Shown here piece after piece: positions 42,360 to 51,417 of a DNA stretch of 58,825 nt. Made by a program: the position numbers and the translations under genes. This stretch comes from JAWLBR01 sp041687495. Lineage in GTDB: Bacteria; Bacillota; Limnochordia; DTU087; JAAYGB01. The stretch is taken from contig JAWLBR010000008.1 in assembly GCA_041687495.1 (NCBI GenBank), positions 1-58,825 on the forward strand, read 5' to 3'. The notes under the pieces are model-generated. The model worked only from the letters and a program-made list of their open reading frames with translations, searched no databases and was not told where the DNA came from. Every line of letters starts with the position of its first letter. Positions within the stretch are counted from its first letter, which is position 1.

Positions 42360-43862
42360 ATGAGGTCAAGTTTTAGTGGATTGTATATAGGACTCAGTGG
42401 GCTGCGCACGCAGCAGACTGGGCTTGATATTACTGGACATAACATCGCCAATGCCAATACCCCTGGCTATTCCAGGCAAAGGGCAGTTCTTTCTCCCGGC
42501 AGTGCTTACACTGTTCCAGCTTTTAACCGGCCCATGTATGCCGGACAGTTGGGTACAGGCGTACAGGTGTCTGAAGTGCAGCGCATCCGGGATGAGTTTG
42601 TAGAGATGCAGCTGCGCACCGAACAGCACACCAGCGGGCGGTGGAATCAGCTACAGGCCGGGTTGGAGAAGTTGCAGATGATCTTTAACGAGCCGTCCGA
42701 TAGCGGAATTAGCATTGCGATGGACGAGTTCTTTCAGTCTCTGCAGACTTTAAGCCATACGCCCGACGATGAGTCTGCCCGGGCGGTGGTGAGGCAAAAC
42801 GCCGCTTTGCTGATAGACTCGTTTCATCACACCGCCGACCAGATGCGGGACTACCAGCTAGAGCTCAACGGTGAGTTGGGGGTACAGGTGAGCAAAATCA
42901 ACAACCTGGCCGATCAGATTGCCGATCTCAATCAGCGCATTGTCGCCATTTCGGTGACCGGAGACAAACCCAATGATCTCCTGGATCAAAGGGATCAGCT
43001 CCTGTCTGAGCTGAGCGAACTGACCAATATCCAGGTGAAGGAGAACGGCAGAGGGGCAGTGACTGTCAGCATCAGCGGGAGTACCTTGGTGGAGAACGCT
43101 ACTGTTCGCCACCTTGAGGTGGTTCCACCTGAGGATGGTGGCCGGATGCTGGAGGTTCGTTGGCAGGGGATGGACGGCGTCCAACCGCAGTTCAACGATG
43201 GGTCTGTCAAAGCGGTTATGGAGCTGCGGGATGAGGCTATTCCCAAGTATCAGGCGTACTTGGATGAGCTAGCTGAGACTCTAGTGGTGGAATTTAACAA
43301 GGTCCATGAACAGGGATTTGGCCTAGACGATTATGCCGATCGGACTGGCATTTCCTTCTTCTCGCTGGATCCGAGCGATTCTCGGGGTGCTGCCGAAAAG
43401 ATCGCTTTGTCGCAAGATATCTTAGACAGTGTCAGTGCCATCGCCGCCGCCACCGCGCCAACGTCAGATGCCGACGCAACTGATGATCCCGAAAGCGGTC
43501 GCAGCGACAAGCGCAACCTAATGCAGTTAGTGGCACTGCAGCACCGGTCAGACATTGACTTTGTGACGCAGAGCGGGGCCTTCGTGGATCGGAAGACGGG
43601 AAGCTTTGCCCAGTATTATTCATCTATCATCGGTGAGCTGGGTGTAGACACTGAGCGGGCCATTCGGATTTCCGAAAATCAAGGGGTTCTGATGGAGCAC
43701 CTGCAGAACCAACGGGAGTCAGTGTCAGGAGTATCCCTTGACGAGGAAATTGCCAATTTGGCGCAGTTCCAGCATGCGTATAACGCGGCAGCTAGAGTGA
43801 TCACCACAGTGGACGAAGCCCTAGATGTGATTATCAACCGCATGGGCGTAATTGGGAGGTAG
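42360..43862 (+). CDS. flgK: Flagellar hook-associated protein FlgK
   Basis: A 500-residue exported axial protein without a Sec signal. N-terminal 'GLYIGLSGLRTQQTGLDITGHNIANANTPGYSRQ' and C-terminal 'SGVSLDEEIANLAQFQHAYNAAARVITTVDEALDVIINRMG' are the coiled-coil ends shared by rod/hook proteins. It is the first hook-filament junction protein, chaperoned by FlgN, and is followed after six bases by flgL. Length is on the short side but complete. Confidence 0.97.
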   Translation: MRSSFSGLYIGLSGLRTQQTGLDITGHNIANANTPGYSRQRAVLSPGSAYTVPAFNRPMYAGQLGTGVQVSEVQRIRDEFVEMQLRTEQHTSGRWNQLQAGLEKLQMIFNEPSDSGISIAMDEFFQSLQTLSHTPDDESARAVVRQNAALLIDSFHHTADQMRDYQLELNGELGVQVSKINNLADQIADLNQRIVAISVTGDKPNDLLDQRDQLLSELSELTNIQVKENGRGAVTVSISGSTLVENATVRHLEVVPPEDGGRMLEVRWQGMDGVQPQFNDGSVKAVMELRDEAIPKYQAYLDELAETLVVEFNKVHEQGFGLDDYADRTGISFFSLDPSDSRGAAEKIALSQDILDSVSAIAAATAPTSDADATDDPESGRSDKRNLMQLVALQHRSDIDFVTQSGAFVDRKTGSFAQYYSSIIGELGVDTERAIRISENQGVLMEHLQNQRESVSGVSLDEEIANLAQFQHAYNAAARVITTVDEALDVIINRMGVIGR

Positions 43863-43868
43863 GAGTAG

Positions 43869-44795
43869 ATGAGAGTAACCAACAAGATGCTGGCAAACCA
43901 CTCGCTAAGCAATCTGTACAGCAACATGAAGCGGCTGGACAAGATCAACGAGCAGCTCTCTTCTGGCAGGAAAATTCTCCGTCCTTCCGATGATCCAGTG
44001 GGTACCAGTGAGATTATGAAACTCAAATCCAGCTTGCGGGAGATTCAACAGCATCAGGCTAACGTCGATCGGGGCATGGGCTACCTGGAGAGCGTGGATT
44101 CGGCCTTGGGTGAACTGCACGATGTCCTGCAGCGGGGTCGGGAACTGGCTGTCAATGGCTCCAACGGTACGCTGGACGACGATTCCAAGACGGCCATCGC
44201 CGATGAAGTCTCTCAGTTGATGGATCACGCCATGCAAGTGGGAAACAGTGCGTTTGCCGGAAAGTACATGTTCGGATACAACAAGACAGATCAGCCACCC
44301 TTTTCCCGTGATACCGATGGCAACATAAGGTTTCTTGGAGAAGTACTGATCACTCCCGATGGGGGTATTGCTTCCGGATGGGAGGATATCACTCCCGCAG
44401 ATTCAGGGGTTGAAATCGGGGTTGGGACCACCCTGGATTTTCGCATCGGGGGAGATGACGCCTTTGGGTCGGCGCTGAGCGCTTTGGTCCGCCTGAACAG
44501 TCAACTGCAGACCGAAGGCGGCGATGTTGACAGCGTGCTAGCCGACTTTGACAAGGCAAGCAGCGAGGTTCTGCAGTGGAGATCTGAAGCCGGTGCCAAG
44601 TCCAAACGGCTGGAGATTACAAACAACCGTCTGGATGACTTGGTCCTCAGCACCAGAACACTGCTTTCCAAGACTGAGGATATCGATGTGGCAGAAACTA
44701 TCATGAACCTAAAGATGGAAGAGAATGCCTATCAACTTGCCCTAAATTCAGGGGCTAGGATAATTCAACCAACCTTAATGGACTTTCTTAGGTAG
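43869..44795 (+). CDS. flgL: Flagellar hook-associated protein FlgL
   Basis: A 308-residue second junction protein of the flagellin superfamily. N-terminal 'MRVTNKMLANHSLSNLYSNMKRLDKINEQLSSGRKI' and C-terminal 'NLKMEENAYQLALNSGARIIQPTLMDFLR' are diagnostic. It joins FlgK to the flagellin filament. No flagellin gene is within the window. A 140-base gap separates it from the yviE group. Confidence 0.97.
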   Translation: MRVTNKMLANHSLSNLYSNMKRLDKINEQLSSGRKILRPSDDPVGTSEIMKLKSSLREIQQHQANVDRGMGYLESVDSALGELHDVLQRGRELAVNGSNGTLDDDSKTAIADEVSQLMDHAMQVGNSAFAGKYMFGYNKTDQPPFSRDTDGNIRFLGEVLITPDGGIASGWEDITPADSGVEIGVGTTLDFRIGGDDAFGSALSALVRLNSQLQTEGGDVDSVLADFDKASSEVLQWRSEAGAKSKRLEITNNRLDDLVLSTRTLLSKTEDIDVAETIMNLKMEENAYQLALNSGARIIQPTLMDFLR

Positions 44796-44936
44796 CGAGG
44801 CCGTGTTATTGCCGCTACAACGCGCTGTCATTGGCGTGGAAATATGGCAGTAATTAGCATTATGTTGCGGTGATGTTTTCCTCTTTCTGGGGCAGAAGGC
44901 TGCCGATATCAGTAATGAGTAGGGTGGTGGGCGGAC

Positions 44937-45497
44937 GTGGGGCTGGAAATCTCCTCGGCGTTTGGACGGATTGCACTGCAGCACAGTCCGGCACAGTTGC
45001 AGATCCAAAATGGGCAGACTTCGGTCTCAATCCACCAAGTGCCAGCAGAGGTTGCGATTGAGGCTGACCCAGTTAGGGTGGAGATTGACTTGACCAAAGC
45101 TTACGCCGACATGGGTCTGCGCACCTCCAGTGCTTTCCTTAGGCAGAACGCTGATGCTGGTTGGCAGGAGAGCTTGAAGGGGATTGCCCGGCAGGCGCAG
45201 CTAGGCGACAGGATGGCGGAAGCTGCAGGGCGAGGGCAAAATCTTTTGGCCCAATTGGGCAAGGAAGCGCTGGCTTCAGCCCATGAGGTTAATGTGGGAG
45301 TTGTTCCGAAGCATCGACCAGAGATTTCTTTTTCGGGTGGGCTCAAGGTTGAGGCTACCCAGCCTGAAATCGATGTCTCTGCTAAGACAACCCCGCCGCG
45401 CATCCGCTATACTCCAGGTACGGTTGACGTTAACGTCAGTCCCAAGCCCGCAATTGAGATTGAATTCGTCGGTGGCATTCTAGACATCATAGCTTAA
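44937..45497 (+). CDS. yviE: YviE-like protein (DUF6470)
   Basis: A 186-residue protein from GTG 44937 with AGGGTGGTG upstream. It is rich in beta-prone repeats with internal similarity between the N-terminal ('PAQLQIQNGQTSVSIHQVPAEV') and C-terminal ('KPAIEIEFVGGILDIIA') parts. The family has unknown function and sits between flgL and fliW in Bacillus, as here. A perfect GCCGATAT lies 35 bases upstream but without a matching -35 element. Confidence 0.85.
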   Translation: MGLEISSAFGRIALQHSPAQLQIQNGQTSVSIHQVPAEVAIEADPVRVEIDLTKAYADMGLRTSSAFLRQNADAGWQESLKGIARQAQLGDRMAEAAGRGQNLLAQLGKEALASAHEVNVGVVPKHRPEISFSGGLKVEATQPEIDVSAKTTPPRIRYTPGTVDVNVSPKPAIEIEFVGGILDIIA

Positions 45498-45509
45498 TGG
45501 GGTGGAGCA

Positions 45510-45956
45510 ATGCAGATCAAAACAACGCGGTTTGGTGAGATGGAGATTAACTCAGCAGACATCATCACCTTTGACCGGGGCATACTAGGCTTTGAAGGCA
45601 TGAAGCAGTATGTGCTGATGAACTTTAACCAAGACAGTCCTTTTAGTTACTTACAGAGCGTGGAAGAACCAGATTTGACCTTTGTGGTAGTAGACCCAAC
45701 GGCAATTTGGCCCGAATACAAACTGGAACTGAGCCCAAGGGAAGTTTCCGACATTGGGGTGGAGACTCCCGATGATGTGGCTGTTCTGGCCATTGTCACA
45801 ATTCCTGGGGATCCAAAGCGGATGACTGCCAATCTGCAGGGACCGGTACTGGTCAATGTCAAGAACCGGAAAGGCAAACAGGTGATTGTCAGCACAGACA
45901 AGTACACCACTAGACACAAGATTTTCCCAGAGGAAAGGCAACCTCGAACAGCGTAG
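45510..45956 (+). CDS. fliW: Flagellar assembly factor FliW
   Basis: A 148-residue beta-barrel protein. ATG 45510 follows GGGGTGGAG. Family motifs: 'ITFDRGILGFEGMKQYVL', 'PFSYLQSVEEPDLTFVVVDP' and 'VLAIVTIPGDPKRMTANLQGPVLVN'. FliW binds both flagellin and CsrA: free FliW sequesters CsrA, so flagellin mRNA translation follows flagellin export. Its partner csrA begins 49 bases downstream. Confidence 0.97.
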   Translation: MQIKTTRFGEMEINSADIITFDRGILGFEGMKQYVLMNFNQDSPFSYLQSVEEPDLTFVVVDPTAIWPEYKLELSPREVSDIGVETPDDVAVLAIVTIPGDPKRMTANLQGPVLVNVKNRKGKQVIVSTDKYTTRHKIFPEERQPRTA

Positions 45957-46005
45957 CTGCAGGCACCGAAATCAGGACGAGACGAAGTCCAAGGAGGGAC
46001 TTTTT

Positions 46006-46263
46006 ATGTTAGTTTTGACCAGGAAGGTCGATGAAAGCATCATCATTGGCGATGATATCCGGATTACCGTAGTCGACGTTAGAGGCGACCAAGTGAAAGT
46101 CGGGATCGATGCGCCCAGATCCATTTCCGTTCACCGGGAAGAAATCTACAAGGAAATCCAGGAAGAAAACCGTCGGGCCGCCCTGGCCAAAGAGAATGTC
46201 GACCTGGAACAGTTGGCCGGTCTGCTGTCCAAGCAAAGACAAAGCAGCAAAGACAACGGTTAG
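46006..46263 (+). CDS. csrA: RNA-binding translational regulator CsrA
   Basis: An 85-residue CsrA. ATG 46006 follows AAGGAGGGA closely; longer frames overlap fliW. 'MLVLTRKVDESIIIGDDIRITVVDVRGDQVKVGIDAPRSI' contains the conserved first strand (Leu4, Arg6) and the 'VHREEIY' block with the key Arg. The C-terminal extension after about residue 55 is the form that FliW contacts allosterically. It represses flagellin translation by binding GGA sites in the leader. Confidence 0.97.
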   Translation: MLVLTRKVDESIIIGDDIRITVVDVRGDQVKVGIDAPRSISVHREEIYKEIQEENRRAALAKENVDLEQLAGLLSKQRQSSKDNG

Positions 46264-46902
46264 AAGCGCAGATCCAGAGACAACGCCAAGCTGTTAAGGT
46301 GTGCCTGTCTCTGGTCGATTTATTTCCCCCATTAGTATAAGGCATCCCACCGTCTATACAACCCAAAAGCAGCTTTCCCACCATATCCTGTCAGCCAGAA
46401 CGAATGCCCCCAAACCCTATTTACCAACCAAACCCAGAGATGTGAAGGAATTTCAGGCAGAAAATCAACAACTACTACATTTGGCTTAACGTCCTGGGGT
46501 TGAAGATTCCTGTCGACCCGATGCGGGTCTACAACTAGAGCTTACACGAAATATGAGACCCTTACGGTTCAGAAGCCAGGCAGGATCCCATCAATCCTTG
46601 ACCTGGCTTTTTGTTCCTTCGAAGCTTCGCACCTCCCTCCCCCTATTCTTTCCGGCAGAGACAGAGCAATAGCTCACCCTTTGCATCAGTTTTGAGACCA
46701 CGGGAGTTTTGGCCACACAAAATAGCAGCTTATTGCAAAAATGGTAAATAAGTGCAAAAAATGCCACTGTTAGTCATATCCTGAGAAAAATCGCCTAGGC
46801 TGTTCCACCCCTGACAGGAGTATGTTGATGTGTGGAGAATTCCCACAAACGGGGAAGTTCCGCATTTAGTGGCACTTCTAAGATCTGGAAGGAGGAAACT
46901 AA
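46264..46902 (+). other. Long intergenic region between csrA and the pilin gene
   Basis: About 640 bases without a credible gene. It holds a small perfect hairpin GACCCG-ATG-CGGGTC (46515-46529), a terminator at 46573-46612, and an AT-rich hairpin GCA-G-CTTATT with AATAAGTGC (46725-46755). The last 150 bases should contain the promoter and leader of the type IV pilus operon, with small inverted repeats (TGTGG/CCACA near 46833-46850), but I recognise no promoter pair or known riboswitch. Confidence 0.5.
46573..46612 (+). terminator. Intrinsic terminator downstream of csrA
   Basis: AAGCCAGG plus GGAT (46573-46586) pair with ATCC and CCTGGCTT (46594-46609) with a small internal asymmetry, followed by T5. 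It lies 310 bases after csrA and closes the flagellar transcript or a separate short RNA. Confidence 0.85.
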
Positions 46903-47343
46903 GTGAGACAATGGCTTAAGAAGAGACTGGCAGGAAGCAACCAGAAGGGCTTTACCCTCGTTGAGATGATGGTTGTGGTGGCGATTATTGGTGTGCTGGC
47001 GACGGTGCTTGTGCCCCAAACGCTCGGAGCTATAGATAGAGCGAAAAGGCAAGGGGCTATAGCAGACATGGGACGGTTGCGCACGGCAATTGAGCTGGTG
47101 AAGCTAGATGGCGTTGACTGGGAAAGCGTGGACAGTAAGGACGAGTTATTTGGTGAACTAACAGGAAGTGATATTGAGTTTGAGGGCGATTTCACAGATC
47201 GATTCGTCGATGGGAAGAGCGATATAGAACCCGGTCAGGTCGGCTTGGTCTTCGTTACTGGCGAAGACGGGGCTTCAACTACACTGGAGATGTACTCGAA
47301 AACGGGCGGAGCTACCCCGGACGTTGAGGTCATATTAGACTAG
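46903..47343 (+). CDS. Type IV pilin
   Basis: A 146-residue prepilin from GTG 46903 behind GGAAGGAGG. The basic leader of 16 residues ends in K-G, followed by F-T-L-V-E-M-M: cleavage after Gly, Phe +1 and Glu +5, then the hydrophobic helix 'VVVAIIGVLATVLVPQTLGA'. The 100-residue head is acidic and has no cysteine pair, resembling GspG-like or small Firmicutes pilins. As the only pilin in the operon it is probably the main subunit; other minor pilins would have to lie elsewhere. Confidence 0.93.
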   Translation: MRQWLKKRLAGSNQKGFTLVEMMVVVAIIGVLATVLVPQTLGAIDRAKRQGAIADMGRLRTAIELVKLDGVDWESVDSKDELFGELTGSDIEFEGDFTDRFVDGKSDIEPGQVGLVFVTGEDGASTTLEMYSKTGGATPDVEVILD

Positions 47344-47367
47344 GACGTTTAACGGAGGACGTGTACA

Positions 47368-49056
47368 TTGAAACAAACCCGCAAACGCCTCGGCGACATG
47401 CTCACCGAGGCTGGCTTTATTACAGACCAGCAACTGAATATTGCCTTGACGGAGCAGAAGGAGACAGGCAACCGGATCGGTGAGGTCTTGGTGGATCTGG
47501 GGTTTGTCACTGAGGACAACATGCTGGAGGTTCTGCGGGAGCAGCTCAATTTGCCGCGGTTGGAGTTAGCCCGGGTTTCCATTCCGGCGGAGATGGCCGA
47601 GGTACTGCCTGAGCACGTGGCGCGGCGGCATCGAGTAGCACCGGTCCGTCTGGAGGGAAGACGCTTAGTGTTGGCCATGGCCGACCCGTTGGACGTGGTG
47701 GCCGTCGATGATGTCCGGATGGTTACCGGGCATCAGCTGACCATTGTCCTCGCTTCCCAAAGTGAGATCGCTGGTGCGATTAACCACTTGTATGGCGGAA
47801 GCAGCGACAATGTTGAGCAGGTAGTGCAAACCCTCGATGCCGAAGAAGAGGAGAAAGAGGCAGAGAGTCTAGACCAACTCCGCCAGATGGTGGAGGAAAC
47901 TCCCATCGTCAGATTAGTCAATGGCTTGATCGCCGATGCTGTGAAGCACCGGGCCAGTGATGTTCATGTTGAACCCCAAGAGAGCAACGTGCGGATTCGC
48001 TACCGGATCGACGGAGTGATGCGTCAGGCTACTGTGGTTCCCAAAAGGACTCAGGCGGCTCTGATCTCTAGGATCAAAGTTATCGGCCATATGGACATTG
48101 GTGAGCGGCGCCTACCCCAGGATGGCAGGCTCCAACTTCAGGTGGACGGCCGGGAGGTAGATATTCGCCTCTCCAGTTTGCCGACCATGTTTGGCGAGAA
48201 GATTGTCATGCGGGTTTTGGACAAACAGGCTGCCGTGGGCAATTTGGAGCAACTGGGTTTTCGTGCTGAAGTGCTTTCCCAGTGGACCCAGGCAGCGGGC
48301 CGCCCCTACGGGATGATAGTCGTGGCTGGACCCACTGGCAGTGGCAAGACCAGCACGTTGTATGCCACACTTAATGAGCTGAATTCTGTTGAGAAGAATA
48401 TCATCACCGTTGAGGACCCCATTGAGTTTACTCTGGCTGGAGTTAACCAGGTACAGGTGAATCAAAGGGCCGGACTCACATTTGCCAGTTCTCTGCGTTC
48501 CATCGTTCGCCAGGACCCGGATATTATCATGGTGGGTGAGATCAGAGACACGGACACAGCAGCCATTGCCACTCAGGCGGCGATGACGGGGCATCTGGTG
48601 CTGAGCACCCTCCACGCCAACGACGCAGCGGGGGTGGTCACCCGGTTGGTAGAGATGGGGATTGAGCCGTACCTGGTGGCATCATCGCTATCTGCTGCCA
48701 TGGCGCAACGGCTCGCTCGGCGATTGTGTCCCGAATGTAGGGAAAGCTATCGGGTCTCTGAAGACGAGGCAGTGGCTTTAGGGGTGGATCATGTGACGGA
48801 CACCCGGGAGTTTTACCGTCCCGTCGGCTGCCCTGCATGCGGAGGCATTGGCTACAAAGGGCGAGTTGCCATCCAAGAGTTGATGACTATCACTGAGGAC
48901 ATGCGCCTGATGATTGTGGAGCGCACGGACAAGGCTGCGCTGCACAGAAAGGCAGTAAGCAGTGGAATGAGGAGTCTGATCCAGGATGGCATTCTCAAGG
49001 CTAGTGAGGGGACTACCAGTCTGGATGAAGTGATGCGGGTTGCCGCCGAAAGCTGA
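47368..49056 (+). CDS. pilB: Type IV pilus assembly ATPase PilB with MshEN-type c-di-GMP motif
   Basis: A 562-residue GspE/PilB ATPase from TTG 47368 with GGAGG upstream. Residues 7-66 match the c-di-GMP-binding MshEN pattern of two RLG-x2-L-x3-G-x5-Q-L type motifs: 'RLGDMLTEAGFITDQQL' and 'RIGEVLVDLGFVTEDNM'. The motor has Walker A 'GPTGSGKTSTLYATL', Asp box 'TVEDPIEF', Walker B 'DPDIIMVGEIRDTDTA' and a four-cysteine metal site ('CPEC', 'CPACGG'). It powers pilus extension, probably in response to c-di-GMP. First machinery gene after the pilin. Confidence 0.96.
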   Translation: MKQTRKRLGDMLTEAGFITDQQLNIALTEQKETGNRIGEVLVDLGFVTEDNMLEVLREQLNLPRLELARVSIPAEMAEVLPEHVARRHRVAPVRLEGRRLVLAMADPLDVVAVDDVRMVTGHQLTIVLASQSEIAGAINHLYGGSSDNVEQVVQTLDAEEEEKEAESLDQLRQMVEETPIVRLVNGLIADAVKHRASDVHVEPQESNVRIRYRIDGVMRQATVVPKRTQAALISRIKVIGHMDIGERRLPQDGRLQLQVDGREVDIRLSSLPTMFGEKIVMRVLDKQAAVGNLEQLGFRAEVLSQWTQAAGRPYGMIVVAGPTGSGKTSTLYATLNELNSVEKNIITVEDPIEFTLAGVNQVQVNQRAGLTFASSLRSIVRQDPDIIMVGEIRDTDTAAIATQAAMTGHLVLSTLHANDAAGVVTRLVEMGIEPYLVASSLSAAMAQRLARRLCPECRESYRVSEDEAVALGVDHVTDTREFYRPVGCPACGGIGYKGRVAIQELMTITEDMRLMIVERTDKAALHRKAVSSGMRSLIQDGILKASEGTTSLDEVMRVAAES

Positions 49057-49073
49057 ACCAGGAGGCTATAGGT

Positions 49074-50132
49074 ATGTCGATAGATGAACTCTTAGCTACT
49101 GCGGTGAATGCAGGGGCTTCTGACCTGCACCTGACAGTAGGTACTGCTCCTACCATTCGGGTGAATGGGGCTCTGCACAAACTGAATGAGGACAAGCTGC
49201 TGCCGCCGGATACCGCAGCCCTGGTCAAGGAAGTTATGCGGCCAAGCAGTCAGGAAACGCTGGAGGCTGAAGGGCAGGCGGATTTTTCATATGGGCTCGC
49301 AGGTTTGGGCCGTTTCCGGGTAAACGTGTATCGGCAGCGAGACGCCTATGCTTTGGCTTTTCGGGTGATCCCAGCTCGAGTGCAGACACTGGAGGAGTTG
49401 GGGATGCCAACGGTTTTGCATGACCTGTCGGAGAGGCCTAATGGACTCATCATTGTTACTGGTCCGACGGGAAGCGGTAAGTCCACTACCCTGGCAGCGA
49501 TGGTGGACAGTATCAACAGCACACAGACGAGACATATTGTCACCATTGAAGACCCGATCGAGTACTTGCATTCCCACAAACAGAGTATTGTCAATCAAAG
49601 GGAAGTGGGGTCGGATACCCAGTCCTTCGCCGGTGCGCTACGCTCAGCGCTGCGCCAGGACCCTGATGTGATCCTAGTGGGTGAGATGCGGGATCTTGAG
49701 ACCATTTCTACATCGCTGACGGCGGCTGAGACCGGTCACTTGGTATTAGCGACACTGCACACCAATGACGCTGCTCAGACTGTAAACCGAATTATCGATG
49801 TTTTTCCTGCCCACCAACAACAGCAGATCCGAGTGCAGTTGGCGGATGTGATTCAAGGGATTGTGGCGCAGCAGTTGGTGCCCACAAAGGATGGGCGAGG
49901 CCGGGTGGCAGCACTAGAGGTGATGGTGGTGACTCCGGCTATCCGTAACCTGATTCGGGAGGGTAAGACCCACCAAATCCGCAGTGCCATCCAGACCGGC
50001 GGCAGAATGAACATGCAGACCATGGACAAGTCCTTGCACGACCTATACCGCAGGGGATTGATCAGCCTTGAGGAAGCGACCAAGCGGGCAACGAGCCCGG
50101 AGGAGTTTCAGCGGCTGATGGGGAGATTTTGA
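49074..50132 (+). CDS. pilT: Type IV pilus retraction ATPase PilT
   Basis: A 352-residue hexameric ATPase from ATG 49074. Motifs: 'GASDLHLTVGTAPTIRVNG', Walker A 'GPTGSGKSTT', 'TIEDPIEYLHSH', Walker B 'DPDVILVGEMRDLETI', the His box 'TGHLVLATLHTNDA' and the PilT-specific retraction motif A-I-R-N-L-I-R-E-G-K. It depolymerises pili, giving twitching movement and DNA uptake. Presence of PilT distinguishes this locus from a type II secretion system. Confidence 0.97.
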   Translation: MSIDELLATAVNAGASDLHLTVGTAPTIRVNGALHKLNEDKLLPPDTAALVKEVMRPSSQETLEAEGQADFSYGLAGLGRFRVNVYRQRDAYALAFRVIPARVQTLEELGMPTVLHDLSERPNGLIIVTGPTGSGKSTTLAAMVDSINSTQTRHIVTIEDPIEYLHSHKQSIVNQREVGSDTQSFAGALRSALRQDPDVILVGEMRDLETISTSLTAAETGHLVLATLHTNDAAQTVNRIIDVFPAHQQQQIRVQLADVIQGIVAQQLVPTKDGRGRVAALEVMVVTPAIRNLIREGKTHQIRSAIQTGGRMNMQTMDKSLHDLYRRGLISLEEATKRATSPEEFQRLMGRF

Positions 50133-50161
50133 ACCTAATCTAGTTTGCCAGGTGGGCTGAG

Positions 50162-51376
50162 ATGTCTATATATTCGTATCAAGCTAGGGAACGCACTGGG
50201 AAGGTGCTGCAGGGTACCATCGAGGCCGAAAACCAAGGCGCTGCCGCATCCATGCTTAGGCAGCAGGGATACCTAGTCACTCGCCTGGAGGAGCAAAGGG
50301 GAAGAAAGAGTACCAGGACTACCTTGACTCGGAACCGCCGGGTTAAGCTGGCTGATGTGGTGCTGTTCACTAAGCAGTTTGCAGTAATGGTCAGGGCTGG
50401 GCTGCCGGTTGTGCAGGCGCTGCGGACCGCCAGCAGCCAAGCTGAGAAACCGGCTCTGAAGGAGATCATCAATGCCGTCTCTGCCAAGGTTGAGGCGGGA
50501 TCCAGTCTAGCAGAGGCTGTCAGAGAACAGTCTAGAATCTTTCCGCCTTTGTATGGATACATGATTGAAGCAGGTGAGGCAGGCGGAATGTTGGACGCGG
50601 TTTTGGAGCAGTTGGCCGTGCACCTGCAAAAAGAGATGGATCTGCGCCGCAAGATTATCGGTGCTGTGACCTACCCGATTGTTGTGCTGCTCTTCGCCTG
50701 TTTAGTTGTCGTTTTCGTGATTACCTTCCTTGTTCCCAGTTTTGTCTCCATGTTCGCAACGATGAACGCTGAGCTGCCGCTTTTGACTCGCATACTGCTC
50801 CAAGTGTCTGCAGCCTTTCGCCAGTGGGGACTACTGGGTCTGGCCTGTGTATTCGCAGTGAGCTATGGCCTAAAGCATTTTTTTCGCTCCAAGCGGGGAA
50901 AGCAACTGCTTGATCGCATCCTTCTGCGGATTCCGGTGTTTGGCCCGCTGGAGCAGAAGGTTACTATTACCCGTTTTAGCCGGACTCTGGGGATGCTGCT
51001 GGGCGGCGGAATTCCTATGCTGCAGTGTTTAGAAATTGCGGGGCAAGTGTCCAACAACGTTCTCATCGCCGGGGCAATCCAGAAAGCCATGGCGGGTGTG
51101 CGACAGGGTAGTGGAGTTTCCCGTCCATTGGAAGATACCGGTCTTTTTCCGCCGATGGTCACCGGCATGATTGCAGTCGGCGAAGAGTCTGGACAGTTGG
51201 AGACCATGCTCGGGGAGATAGCCGATTTTTACGAAACCGAAGTGGAAGTTGTGGTCAGCAGTCTGACCACGCTGCTGGAGCCATTTCTCTTAATTGGACT
51301 GGGTGTCATTATGGCCTTTATTGTCGCTTCGATCTTGATGCCGATGTTCGGCATGATCAATGCGATTTCACTCTAG
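50162..51376 (+). CDS. pilC: Type IV pilus platform protein PilC
   Basis: A 404-residue inner-membrane protein of the PilC/GspF family from ATG 50162. The N-terminal T2SSE-interacting part 'YSYQARERTGKVLQGTIEAENQGAAASMLRQQG' is followed by two repeats of the T2SSF domain, each cytoplasmic helical bundle ending in membrane helices ('IIGAVTYPIVVLLFACLVVVFVITFLVPSF', 'EPFLLIGLGVIMAFIVASILMPMF'). It couples PilB/PilT to pilin movement. Confidence 0.96.
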   Translation: MSIYSYQARERTGKVLQGTIEAENQGAAASMLRQQGYLVTRLEEQRGRKSTRTTLTRNRRVKLADVVLFTKQFAVMVRAGLPVVQALRTASSQAEKPALKEIINAVSAKVEAGSSLAEAVREQSRIFPPLYGYMIEAGEAGGMLDAVLEQLAVHLQKEMDLRRKIIGAVTYPIVVLLFACLVVVFVITFLVPSFVSMFATMNAELPLLTRILLQVSAAFRQWGLLGLACVFAVSYGLKHFFRSKRGKQLLDRILLRIPVFGPLEQKVTITRFSRTLGMLLGGGIPMLQCLEIAGQVSNNVLIAGAIQKAMAGVRQGSGVSRPLEDTGLFPPMVTGMIAVGEESGQLETMLGEIADFYETEVEVVVSSLTTLLEPFLLIGLGVIMAFIVASILMPMFGMINAISL

Positions 51377-51417
51377 CTTAAGACCTTTTACAGGTGGACG
51401 GAACGGAGGTTTGGCTT

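Noticed and set aside
44902..44909. Perfect GCCGATAT before yviE
   Set aside because: No TAAA-like -35 element at 14-16 bases upstream, so I do not call a promoter.
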